Shown in pieces: positions 34,031 through 42,163 of a stretch of DNA of 58,957 bases. This stretch comes from Candidatus Kuenenia stuttgartensis (GTDB lineage: Bacteria > Planctomycetota > Planctomycetia > Planctomycetales > Planctomycetaceae). The notes under the pieces are model-generated. The model saw nothing but the letters and a program-made list of their open reading frames with translations. It was not told the origin of the DNA and ran no database searches. The stretch is from positions 1 through 58,957 of the forward strand of contig CAMAWN010000009.1 of assembly GCA_945861865.1 (NCBI GenBank). Reading direction: 5' to 3'. Within the stretch, counting starts at the first letter, position 1. Each line of letters starts with the position of its first letter. Both the position numbers and the translations under genes were made by a program.

Positions 34031-35326
34031 ATGCGACGTTGCTTTGGAGTCCTGCTGGTTGGTTGGATCTGTCTGGCGATCAATGGGTCGAGAGGCCTCA
34101 CCGACGAACCTGCGCCGAAATGGCTGCGATCGACGGCGTATGTGATACCGAAGTACACGGCGACCGAAGGCGAAGGCTACTTCGCGATCATCGAAGGTCT
34201 GAACCGGCGGCTGTACATCGGCACGCATGCGAATGGCGTGAATTCTTGGCTGGTCGAGTTCGATCCGGCCGCCAGCAAGATGAATGTCGTCGTCGATGCT
34301 CAGAAGGCGATCACCGTGCAAAGTTCCGGCTTTGCGACGCAGGCGAAGATTCATTCGCGGAACAACACCGGAGCAATCACCGGAAAAATTTACTTCGCCA
34401 CGAAGCAAGGCTATCCGGCGGCCAACGAATCGCGGCTGGCGTATCCCGGCGGACATCCAATGGCCTACGACCCAGCGACCGGCAAGACCGAGGTCTTTCC
34501 CATTCCAGTCCCGCATCAGGGAATCATCAGCGTCACGCCCGATGAAGCTCGCGGCGTGGCGTACATCTCGACGTGCTCCGACGAGCGGCCGATTGAGAGC
34601 ACGCACTTCCTGGTTCTGGACCTGAAGACGCACAAGTACCGTGATCTGATGGACTGCCAGCACATGTATGCCTTCGTTGTCGTCGATCATCTTGGCCGAG
34701 CTTATCACCCGATCCTTGGCGGAGACATTGCGCGGTACGACCCCGCGACCGGAAAACTCGACCGGTTGAAACAGACCATCGACGGGCAGCCGACGACCAA
34801 GGAGAGTCACCTCGCCGATCCAGAATCGCATGCGATCAATTGGGACATCTCACCCGATGGCAAGACGCTGTATTCGCTGCCGATGAGCACTAATCAACTC
34901 TATCGGTACGACCTCACGGCACCGGGCGACACGCTGGCCGGCAAGTCGCTCGGCACCCTGATCAAGGATGCCCAGAACTTCGATTGTCGAGGCATGTGTG
35001 TCGGTCCCAGCGGCGCGGTTTGGGCCTCGGTCACACACGCAGTCAACGGCATCCAGCAGCAGCATCTCGTGCGCTATCGCCCCGGCGATGCGGCTCCGCG
35101 CGACTTGGGGCCAATCGCGGTTCGCAATCCGGACTTCACCGAGTTCAAAGACGCCGCCGGCAAAGATCTGCCGTTTCATGCTGGCTTCGGCAAAGCCGCG
35201 GACGGCACGTTCACGACCAAGTACGTCACGATGGGAGTCTGCGAGGCTCGCGATGGCAGCGTCTACACGCTGGTGATGCACCCATATTCCGTGCTAAAGC
35301 TGACTCCGAACGACTTGCCAAAGTGA
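34031..35326 (+). CDS. secreted beta-propeller-like protein
   Basis: 431 residues from the ATG at 34031, with GGAGG upstream and a signal peptide right after (MRRCFGVLLVGWICLAINGS). The frame is open from 33890, but that extension has no initiation site. Seven-fold-like repeats of YDPATGKTEVFP, DGKTLYSLP, RYDPATGKLDRL and SGAVWASVTHAV type indicate a quinoprotein/NHL-like beta-propeller. No catalytic residues are assigned. It follows a pseudogene and converges with a membrane-protein operon; function unknown. Confidence 0.8.
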   Translation: MRRCFGVLLVGWICLAINGSRGLTDEPAPKWLRSTAYVIPKYTATEGEGYFAIIEGLNRRLYIGTHANGVNSWLVEFDPAASKMNVVVDAQKAITVQSSGFATQAKIHSRNNTGAITGKIYFATKQGYPAANESRLAYPGGHPMAYDPATGKTEVFPIPVPHQGIISVTPDEARGVAYISTCSDERPIESTHFLVLDLKTHKYRDLMDCQHMYAFVVVDHLGRAYHPILGGDIARYDPATGKLDRLKQTIDGQPTTKESHLADPESHAINWDISPDGKTLYSLPMSTNQLYRYDLTAPGDTLAGKSLGTLIKDAQNFDCRGMCVGPSGAVWASVTHAVNGIQQQHLVRYRPGDAAPRDLGPIAVRNPDFTEFKDAAGKDLPFHAGFGKAADGTFTTKYVTMGVCEARDGSVYTLVMHPYSVLKLTPNDLPK

Positions 35327-35335
35327 TTCATTGCC

Positions 35336-35827
35336 TCACTGCCGCCTCACTGTGGCGCCCGTCGCCGACGTCAGCGTGGCGAGGTTGGCTTGGAAGGCGT
35401 CGTCGCCGTTGCCGCGCCAGGCCAGCAACTTTTTGTCGCGAGCGGTCACGACCCACAGTTCCAACTCGCCGGCCATCCAGGGCCAGATCCATTGCATGAT
35501 CCGGTCCATCAACCAATTGAAGCCCATGAAGAGCATCCAATCGATCGCTCCGACCCCTTTCCGGTTCTCCGCTTCAATCAACACGATGAACTTCAGCTTG
35601 ACGCGTTCGGGCTTTCGCGGCACGAACGCGATGAACAACTGAGTGATCAACTCCGTGCCGGACACGTGCGACACACGAGCCGAACCCACCAGCGCCGCCA
35701 TCATGGCCACCGCGAAGGGCATCGCTACCCAAGACACCTTGGAACTGAACAACGCCGGCAGGATCAGCACGCCGAACACGATCCAGCGTTTCGTCCAATT
35801 CGGCAGCGGTCCCAACGATCGGTCCAT
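35336..35827 (-). CDS. hypothetical membrane protein
   Basis: 163 residues with two or three hydrophobic segments (about 15-30, 33-47, and an amphipathic WMLFMGFNWLMDRIMQWIWPW stretch near 98-118). A conserved-looking core reads PRKPERVKLKFIVLIEAENRKG. No domain recognised. It starts 18 bp after the stop of the 35846-37231 gene and is probably its operon partner. Confidence 0.65.
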   Translation of the reverse strand: MDRSLGPLPNWTKRWIVFGVLILPALFSSKVSWVAMPFAVAMMAALVGSARVSHVSGTELITQLFIAFVPRKPERVKLKFIVLIEAENRKGVGAIDWMLFMGFNWLMDRIMQWIWPWMAGELELWVVTARDKKLLAWRGNGDDAFQANLATLTSATGATVRRQ

Positions 35828-35845
35828 GCAGGTGCGCCTTTCGAG

Positions 35846-37231
35846 TCACGACTTTCTCGGCGAGGTCGGCTTCGCCACCAAAATCAAACCCTGCAACACC
35901 AGGAACAACACCAGCGGAGCGATCCAAGCCAGACGCAGAATTCGCATCAACGTGTCCCAGCCAGTGCTCCGAGTCGCTGCGAGCGACGTGCGATGATCGG
36001 CGGCTTCGACGCCAAGATTCGTCAGGCGTTCGACGATCTTGAAACGGCGGCGTTGATCGACTTCCGAATTCGGAGGACCGCTCGCTGGTTCGAGAAACAC
36101 GGACTTCGGCTCATCCTTCAGCCGCTGGGCCATGTGTGCGAGTCGAGCCTCAGCCGTCGGCGTCAGTTCGGCAGCGTGTGATTCAAAGTCGGAGTCTTTC
36201 AACAACAGCCCCGCCGCTTCCGCGTCGCGAACCGCTCGGTCGCTCGATTCCAGTAGCGATCCCAAGCCCAGCAACGCCAACATCAAGACCAGCGTCAGCG
36301 TCAACATGCCGCAGCCGATGGCGGTCATCTGCGTTTTGAACTGCTGGCGCTCGGACAGCGTCTCGAAGTGCAAGTCGATGGTCCGCCGTCGGCGCAATGA
36401 TCGCCGCGCCGCGTCCAGCACATCGAAGACCCGGACCGCGTCCGACCACTCCGGAGCGTTCAGTGCGACACTCGCGACAAAGTCGGCAATCAACGCTGCT
36501 GCGGATTGGGGATTCGTCGAGCCTTCGAGCGTGATCGGACTGTGCTCGGTCTCAACGGTCAATCGCCAGGCGTCGGTCGAACCACGGCGTGCGGTCCAGA
36601 TCGCATCGGGTAAGCCGGTGCCCGCCAATGTCAGCGTGGCTTGTGAACAGCCTTGTTCGGTCAGGCCAGAACGCTGCGCCGTGACTTGGTCGTATCGGCC
36701 TCCCAGCCATTGCAGCAGGTCGATGTCGTTGATTGACGCGGCCTCGATTTCGGACTCGGTCAGCGACGATGTTGCCGACGCCGATGACAGCACTCGATCC
36801 ACTTGCAGCCGGCGGATCGTTCCCCGTTCGCGACTTACCAGCCGCTGCGAAAGCGCGACCAGTTCCGGATTGAAGCGTTGCTCGAAGGCTGGCAGCAGTT
36901 TGACGTGCGAGTCGTCGCGGATCAGCGACAGCTCGTAGGCACACGCGGCACCGAACGCGAGACGCGGCACGATCAGCAGCGGCTTGCCGGCCGAAGCCAA
37001 ATGCTTGGCGGCCGTCTGCACGTCGTCGCTGTCACCCGCCACCAGCACGGCTTCCACGGTGTTGTCGATCAGCAGGTCTTCCCACGAACATTGCGGAATC
37101 GCGGCGAACACCGGGTGCGACGTCATCAGTCGCTCGGCCAACGCCGATCGGACGAAGCGATGTCCCGCCGCCAGCGCGGCTTGAATTAACGGAGCAGCGG
37201 CAGCATCGTCCCCCAAGAGTGCAAAATTCAT
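35846..37231 (-). CDS. Gfo/Idh/MocA-like domain fused to membrane segments
   Basis: 461 residues. The N-terminal part (about 1-290) resembles a Gfo/Idh/MocA oxidoreductase: a Rossmann start MNFALLGDDAAAAPLIQAAL, a helix-strand pattern, and AVLVAGDSDDVQTAAKHLASAGKPLLI, matching the usual glycine/nucleotide and EKP-type region, but with PRL in place of EKP, so catalysis is doubtful. The C-terminal part has two transmembrane helices (about 308-330, 434-455) around a soluble loop. Such an oxidoreductase-membrane fusion is unusual. It heads a two-gene operon and is divergent from the signal peptidase genes. Function unknown. Confidence 0.7.
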   Translation of the reverse strand: MNFALLGDDAAAAPLIQAALAAGHRFVRSALAERLMTSHPVFAAIPQCSWEDLLIDNTVEAVLVAGDSDDVQTAAKHLASAGKPLLIVPRLAFGAACAYELSLIRDDSHVKLLPAFEQRFNPELVALSQRLVSRERGTIRRLQVDRVLSSASATSSLTESEIEAASINDIDLLQWLGGRYDQVTAQRSGLTEQGCSQATLTLAGTGLPDAIWTARRGSTDAWRLTVETEHSPITLEGSTNPQSAAALIADFVASVALNAPEWSDAVRVFDVLDAARRSLRRRRTIDLHFETLSERQQFKTQMTAIGCGMLTLTLVLMLALLGLGSLLESSDRAVRDAEAAGLLLKDSDFESHAAELTPTAEARLAHMAQRLKDEPKSVFLEPASGPPNSEVDQRRRFKIVERLTNLGVEAADHRTSLAATRSTGWDTLMRILRLAWIAPLVLFLVLQGLILVAKPTSPRKS

Positions 37232-37328
37232 GATGGCGGAGCGTAGCCGGAGTTCATGAGGACGTCAGCCCTCACATCGCCGACTTCCCCTTTGGCCGGT
37301 TGCGGCTGGGAGACTACAACTCCCCGCC
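37232..37328. promoter_or_regulatory. divergent promoter region (inferred)
   Basis: 97 bp between the divergent membrane-oxidoreductase gene and the first signal peptidase gene must contain promoters for both. I could not assign -35/-10 boxes by eye. Confidence 0.4.
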
Positions 37329-38804
37329 ATGCCAGCCGCCACTCACCAAATTGACGCCGCAAGTTCTCGCCACGAGAGCAGTCTGCGGTACGTCGTCGAA
37401 TCGCTGGCGGCACTGGCATTGGCGGTGTTGCTGGTGCGGTCATTCGCGGTGGAGGGCTACATCATCTCGACCGGTTCGATGGCACCGTTTTTGTTGGGCT
37501 TCCACAAGCAAGTCGTTTGCCCGGAATGCCAGCTGCCTTTCGCGGTCGGCGTGCCCGTGGACGACAGCCAAGAGACCAGCGGTCCGGTTGCGTGTCCCAA
37601 CTGTGGACAGCATCAAATTGATCTGGGCCGTGTTCCGCGCAACGAAGGGGACCAGTTGCTGGTTCAAAAGTTCGCGTATCTGCTCCGCCGCCCCAAACGC
37701 TGGGAAGTCGTCGTCTTTCAGAATCCCAGCCAGCCGACTCAGGCTTATGTGAAGCGTGTCATCGGGTTGCCGAGTGAAGAAATTCAAGTCCGCGCCGGAG
37801 ATGTTTGGATCGACGGCGAGTTGGCCCGGAAGAGTTTGGCCGAGCAACGCAGCACGCGGTTGGCGATCTGCTCGTACCAACATCGGCCGACCGGCGAAGT
37901 CGAATCCCGATGGAAACTGTCGAGCCGCTGGGTCGGTCGGGGGCACACGCTCGAATCCATCATCGGGCAATCGTCGTCGCTAACTTTCGAGGACGACACC
38001 GACGACAGCGGCATCAATTGGGTGACTTACCGCGGCGAGGCCTCGAAACCGAACGGCTCGCAATCGCTGACCGGAGCAACGCAGCTCTGGCCGACCGATG
38101 TGTACGCCTACAACGGACTGACCGAGCCGAATCAGCGGTATCGAGTCCGCGATTTGATGCTGGCCATGCAGTTTGAATTGCAGAGCGGTCGCGGCGAGTT
38201 GGCGTGGTCGTTGAGCGACGGCGTGCAGACGTTCGAAGTTCGGCTCGTGGCCGGAGAACGCGAGCTGCGGCTGTTCGTCGACGGAGTGGAAGAATCGGAA
38301 CAGCGGGTGAAGCTGAGCGGCTCTTTGTGGAAAAAGCCGCGGCTGGTGGAAATGTCGTTGTTTGATCGGCAGTTGCTGTTCGCGCTCGACGGCGAGGTGA
38401 TCTTTCAACGGCCGCTCGAACCGCTGACCTTGCCCGTCAAGAATGGCGGTGACGCAGCGAACGACTCGGTCACAGTCAAGCCCGCGAAATTTGGCGCTCG
38501 CGATCTGCACGTCTCGGTCAGCGATCTGACGCTGTATCGGGACGTGTATTACACGCGAGGCGACGAACGGCACGGCATCACTGAGCCATACCGGCTCGGT
38601 TCGGACGAATACTTTTTTTTGGGAGACAACAGCCCGGTTTCGCTCGACAGTCGTAGTTGGCTGGATGCGGTCGTGCGAGACAACATGTTGATCGGCAAGC
38701 CGTTTCTGGTGCATCTGCCGTCGCGGCCGGGACGAATCAAACTCGGCTCGGCCGAGTGGCATATCCGCGTTCCCGACTGGGGACGCATCCGATATATTCG
38801 CTGA
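37329..38804 (+). CDS. lepB: signal peptidase I with zinc ribbon and inserted domain (first of two)
   Basis: 491-residue inner-membrane serine peptidase that cleaves signal peptides. One N-terminal membrane helix is followed by the catalytic serine S50 in STGSMAPF and the catalytic lysine K142 in AYVKRVIGLPSE; the late conserved box is LGDNSPVSLDSR. Between Ser and Lys is a zinc-ribbon-like CPEC...CPNC (C64, C67, C89, C92). Between the Lys box and the late box sits an inserted region of about 250 residues rich in beta strands (concanavalin/LamG-like pattern ending LTLYRDVYYT). Standard LepB is about 250-320 residues. It precedes a second, larger copy by 46 bp. The pair is likely co-transcribed. 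Confidence 0.88.
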   Translation: MPAATHQIDAASSRHESSLRYVVESLAALALAVLLVRSFAVEGYIISTGSMAPFLLGFHKQVVCPECQLPFAVGVPVDDSQETSGPVACPNCGQHQIDLGRVPRNEGDQLLVQKFAYLLRRPKRWEVVVFQNPSQPTQAYVKRVIGLPSEEIQVRAGDVWIDGELARKSLAEQRSTRLAICSYQHRPTGEVESRWKLSSRWVGRGHTLESIIGQSSSLTFEDDTDDSGINWVTYRGEASKPNGSQSLTGATQLWPTDVYAYNGLTEPNQRYRVRDLMLAMQFELQSGRGELAWSLSDGVQTFEVRLVAGERELRLFVDGVEESEQRVKLSGSLWKKPRLVEMSLFDRQLLFALDGEVIFQRPLEPLTLPVKNGGDAANDSVTVKPAKFGARDLHVSVSDLTLYRDVYYTRGDERHGITEPYRLGSDEYFFLGDNSPVSLDSRSWLDAVVRDNMLIGKPFLVHLPSRPGRIKLGSAEWHIRVPDWGRIRYIR

Positions 38805-38850
38805 CCCGCGATGACCGCATTTCCTCTTCTTGAAGCTAGACTCTCCACGC

Positions 38851-40815
38851 ATGACTGCATCGTCCAGCACTCCGCCGAAACCGCCCGCGAACGCCAAGCC
38901 GAGTTCGTCTGCTCCCGCGACCCTACCAAAGCCCGCCAGGCAGGAAAGCATGCGTGAGACGATCGAGTCCATCGCGGTCGCGTTCCTGCTGGCGTTCTTG
39001 TTTCGAGCCTTCGAGGCCGAGGCGTTCGTGATCCCGACCGGCTCGATGGCTCCGACCTTGTACGGCCGGCACAAAGAGTCGAACTGCTCGCAGTGCGGGC
39101 ATCTCATCACGATCGGGGCCAGCGAGGAACTGGATCGCGACGGCGTCTATCTGACGAGCCGGTTGGAAAGCTCGTTGTGTCCGAATTGTCGGGCACCGAA
39201 CGCGATCAAAAACGCTCCGGTCTTTCGCGGCGACCGCATCCTCGTCAACAAGTTTCCGTACGAACTGAAAAACCCGCGACGCTGGGACGTCGTGGTTTTC
39301 AAATACCCCGAAGAGCCGAAGACGAACTACATCAAACGGCTGGTGGGCCTGCCCAACGAAACGCTCATCATCCGCCAGGGCGACCTGTATCGATCGGAAC
39401 CGGGAGGCGGCGAGATCAAGATCCTCCGCAAGGCCGATCCGAAGAAGCAGCATGAACTGCAAATTCTGGTTCACGACAACGACTTCCCCGAGAAGCCGCT
39501 GATCGAGCAAGGCTGGCCGACACGCTGGGCTCCGGTCGCGCGAAACGATGAGGACCGGTTGGACCAAGAAGCGGCTGCGACTGGTGGAGTCGAATTGTCG
39601 ATTGAAGTCGCTGGTTGGCGACAGACAGTCGTCGGCTGGCAATCGCAGGGCGAGAAGCACTCGTTCGAGTTGACGGACACAGACTCAAAGGGCCAACAGC
39701 CGCACTGGCTGCGGTACCGGCATTTCGTCCCGACGCCGGATGTCTGGCGAGCGGTGCTCAAGAACGAGGAAGGCGATCGGCTCGATAACTTCGGCGGCAA
39801 TGGGGCCGCCGCTCTGAAAACGCCGCGACCGCAGTTGATCACAGACTTCTGCGGCTACAACGCATTTTCGTCCGCACACGATTTTGATCTCGACAGTTAT
39901 TTCTGGGTCGGCGACCTGACCATCGGCTGCAACGTGAAGATCGACAAGCTGGCGGAGTCTGCGGAATTGACCCTGGAACTCAACGAGGGGGTGCATCGTT
40001 ACCGCTGCCGCATCAATCCGAGCACCGGTGAAGCTCAGTTGTCGCGTGTCGTCTGGCTGAACCGCAGCGAAGAGGAAGAAGAATCGTTCGCCAAGGCGAC
40101 GACCTCGCTGCAGGGCGTCGGCAGCCACCGTGTCGAGTTCGCCAACGTCGATCAGCGGCTGTGTCTGTGGGTCGATGGCCGTCTGATCGACTTTGGTTCC
40201 AAGGCGGAATACGCGCTGTCGGAAATCGAAAACCTCGGTCCGCAGGACGAGGATTTGACACCGATCGGCATCGCGGCTCGCGGAATGAATGTCGAAGTCT
40301 CGCATTTGCAGATTCATCGCGACATCTATTACCAGAGCACTCACGAGCAGCAAACGCAGGATTTCGCGGCGTTGAGCTCCCACTTTGAAGAGTGGTCGCC
40401 GTGTTCGTCGCATCAACATCTACGACACTTGCTGAGCCGGCCAGTCGCTTGGTGGGAGTCGTATCAGGCATGCAGCCGCGAGGCTCGATTCGATATCGGG
40501 CCGGATGAATTCATGATGCTCGGAGACAACAGCCCCAAGAGCAAAGACAGCCGCCTGTGGGAAAACGACCGCCGAGCTCAGCATCGCCACGCGGTTCCGC
40601 GATCGGCACTGGTCGGCCGAGCGTTCTACATTTATTGGCCGCACGGGCAGCCGTTCCTGAACGGCGGCGAGGGCTTTCCCGTCTGGAATCACAAAAAGAT
40701 CGAACCCAAGAGAATGCCCGATGGTTCAGTAATCCTGGAAGAGACAAAAACGGACTATCCCGACGTGCGTTTGCCGTTCTATCCGAACCTCGGCAGGATG
40801 CACCGCATTCGGTGA
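38851..40815 (+). CDS. lepB: signal peptidase I with zinc ribbon and inserted domain (second of two)
   Basis: 654 residues from the ATG at 38851 (a TTG at 38830 in frame is less likely). Same plan as the upstream gene: Pro-rich cytoplasmic tail (about 1-30), one membrane helix, catalytic S65 in PTGSMAPTL, zinc-ribbon cysteines C79, C82, C110 and C113, catalytic K162 in YIKRLVGLPNE and late box MLGDNSPKSKDSR. The inserted region is longer, about 390 residues, and includes two beta-rich parts and QIHRDIYYQS. Catalytic residues are intact, so both copies should be active. Divergence and size suggest specialisation for different substrates. Confidence 0.88.
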   Translation: MTASSSTPPKPPANAKPSSSAPATLPKPARQESMRETIESIAVAFLLAFLFRAFEAEAFVIPTGSMAPTLYGRHKESNCSQCGHLITIGASEELDRDGVYLTSRLESSLCPNCRAPNAIKNAPVFRGDRILVNKFPYELKNPRRWDVVVFKYPEEPKTNYIKRLVGLPNETLIIRQGDLYRSEPGGGEIKILRKADPKKQHELQILVHDNDFPEKPLIEQGWPTRWAPVARNDEDRLDQEAAATGGVELSIEVAGWRQTVVGWQSQGEKHSFELTDTDSKGQQPHWLRYRHFVPTPDVWRAVLKNEEGDRLDNFGGNGAAALKTPRPQLITDFCGYNAFSSAHDFDLDSYFWVGDLTIGCNVKIDKLAESAELTLELNEGVHRYRCRINPSTGEAQLSRVVWLNRSEEEEESFAKATTSLQGVGSHRVEFANVDQRLCLWVDGRLIDFGSKAEYALSEIENLGPQDEDLTPIGIAARGMNVEVSHLQIHRDIYYQSTHEQQTQDFAALSSHFEEWSPCSSHQHLRHLLSRPVAWWESYQACSREARFDIGPDEFMMLGDNSPKSKDSRLWENDRRAQHRHAVPRSALVGRAFYIYWPHGQPFLNGGEGFPVWNHKKIEPKRMPDGSVILEETKTDYPDVRLPFYPNLGRMHRIR

Positions 40816-40822
40816 ATGTGAG

Positions 40823-40859
40823 ATTTCAGATTTGAAATCTCAGATTTGAAATCTGAAAT
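40823..40859. repeat. AT-rich palindrome before lptB
   Basis: ATTTCAGATTTGAAATCT and AGATTTGAAATCTGAAAT form a 37-bp near-perfect palindrome (one mismatched pair around a single-base centre). It lies between the second lepB and lptB. It could act as a bidirectional terminator or an operator; there is no long T-run. Confidence 0.75.
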
Positions 40860-40875
40860 GTCAGATCGCAACGTC

Positions 40876-40882
40876 AAGGAGG
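40876..40882 (+). promoter_or_regulatory. Shine-Dalgarno site of lptB
   Basis: AAGGAGG lies five bases before the ATG at 40888. It fixes the start; the frame also extends upstream through the palindrome. Confidence 0.85.
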
Positions 40883-40887
40883 ACGTG

Positions 40888-41721
40888 ATGGCTCTGCTGG
40901 AATGCCACGGATTGGTGAAAGATTACCCCGGCAAGCGTGCGGTCGATGGCGTGGACTTCCGCGTCGAGCGCGGCGAGATCGTCGGACTGCTCGGTCCCAA
41001 CGGTGCCGGCAAGACGACCTCGTTCCGCATGGCATGCGGCATGATCGCACCGACCGAAGGCCACGTTTTTCTGGACGGCGTCGAGGTCACAGGCTGGCCG
41101 ATGTACAAGCGGGCGCAGGCCGGCATGGGCTATTTGCCGCAGGACGAGAGCATCTTCATCAAGCTGACCGTCGAACAGAACATTCTCGCGGTGCTCGAAT
41201 TCCTGCCGATGACACGCGACGAGCGGCAGGCCAAGATCGACCAACTGCTCGGAGAATTTGGTCTCACCGACAAGCGTCGCCAGATCGCCTCGACGCTGTC
41301 GGGTGGCGAGCGTCGCCGGCTGGAAATCGCTCGCTGCCTGGCGACCGATCCAGTGCTGATTCTGCTTGACGAGCCTTTCACAGGCATCGACCCGGTCACG
41401 ATTCACAGCATTCAGGACATCATCGCCGGCCTGTGCAAGAAAGGGATCGGCATTCTGCTGACCGACCACCGTGAACGCGAAACGCTGACGATCACCGACC
41501 GAAACTACGTCATCTGCGCCGGCAAAGTGATTGCCACGGGCAACGCCAAATCGGTGCTCGACAATCCGGAAGCACGCCGGCTGTATTTCGGCGAACGCTT
41601 CGACGCCCATTCGATTATCCAGGGCAAGGAAGCCTTCGATTCCGGACTGGAAGCCGCGCATGAGTCGTCGAGTCACTCCGAGACTCGAATGTCCGGTCAC
41701 GGAGTGACCGGTCTACTTTGA
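40888..41721 (+). CDS. lptB: LPS export ABC transporter ATP-binding protein
   Basis: 277-residue cytoplasmic ATPase that powers LptFG extraction of lipopolysaccharide. Walker A GPNGAGKT (36-43), Q-loop GYLPQDESIF, signature LSGGE (137-141), Walker B ILLDEP (158-163) and switch His in TDHRERETL. The LptB-type MTRDERQAKIDQLLGEFGL segment supports the assignment over generic transporters. The last ~20 residues (SSSHSETRMSGHGVTGLL) are encoded by a nested palindrome (41672-41711) and look like a late addition. LptB implies an outer membrane with LPS or a related lipid. No lptA/C/F/G gene is adjacent. Confidence 0.92.
   Translation: MALLECHGLVKDYPGKRAVDGVDFRVERGEIVGLLGPNGAGKTTSFRMACGMIAPTEGHVFLDGVEVTGWPMYKRAQAGMGYLPQDESIFIKLTVEQNILAVLEFLPMTRDERQAKIDQLLGEFGLTDKRRQIASTLSGGERRRLEIARCLATDPVLILLDEPFTGIDPVTIHSIQDIIAGLCKKGIGILLTDHRERETLTITDRNYVICAGKVIATGNAKSVLDNPEARRLYFGERFDAHSIIQGKEAFDSGLEAAHESSSHSETRMSGHGVTGLL
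41672..41711. repeat. nested palindrome in the 3' end of lptB
   Basis: GTCACTCCG (41672-41680) pairs with CGGAGTGAC (41700-41708), and CCGGTCAC (41693-41700) with GTGACCGG (41704-41711). The elements overlap, allowing two alternative hairpins just before the stop codon. Confidence 0.7.
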
Positions 41722-41778
41722 GCTGCTTGCACGTCCCGACCTCGGCCCCCACAATCCGCCGCTCTCGTGGGAATCGGC

Positions 41779-41785
41779 AAGGAGG
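41779..41785 (+). promoter_or_regulatory. Shine-Dalgarno site of pntAb
   Basis: AAGGAGG lies six bases before GTG at 41792, which is preferred over TTG at 41786. Confidence 0.8.
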
Positions 41786-41791
41786 TTGATT

Positions 41792-42163
41792 GTGAATCTG
41801 TTGCTGTTGGCTGATGCCACCTCGACCGCCGAAGTCGTGTCGAAGCACGCAGCCGCGCCTCCGGATTATTGGTCGCTGCTGTTTGTCTTCGCGATGGCGA
41901 CGCTGCTGGGGTTGGGCGTGATTGTTCGCGTCTCGCGGTTGCTGCACACTCCGCTGATGTCGCTCACGAATGCGATCTCGGGCATCGCGGTCATCGGGTC
42001 GATCATTGTGGCGGGACGGGAAGACTATCCGTTCGGCATCCGCATTCTGGGCGTGATCGCGCTGTTCGCTTCGATGACCAATGTCGTCAGCGGGTTCCTG
42101 ATTACCGACCGCATGCTGAAGATGTTCAAGCAACCGGGCGGGAAAGGTGAGTCCCAGCGATGA
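41792..42163 (+). CDS. pntAb: proton-translocating transhydrogenase, alpha-2 (membrane) subunit
   Basis: 123-residue integral-membrane subunit equivalent to the C-terminal membrane part of E. coli PntA, encoded separately here as in many bacteria. Hydrophobic segments at about 1-10, 28-48, 52-72 and 78-101, with SLTNAISGIAVIG and NVVSGFLITDRMLKMF as the conserved helices. It forms half of the proton channel with PntB. Stop and the pntB start overlap (ATGA), indicating translational coupling. The soluble NAD-binding alpha-1 subunit (pntAa) is not found upstream or elsewhere in the window. Confidence 0.92.
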   Translation: MNLLLLADATSTAEVVSKHAAAPPDYWSLLFVFAMATLLGLGVIVRVSRLLHTPLMSLTNAISGIAVIGSIIVAGREDYPFGIRILGVIALFASMTNVVSGFLITDRMLKMFKQPGGKGESQR

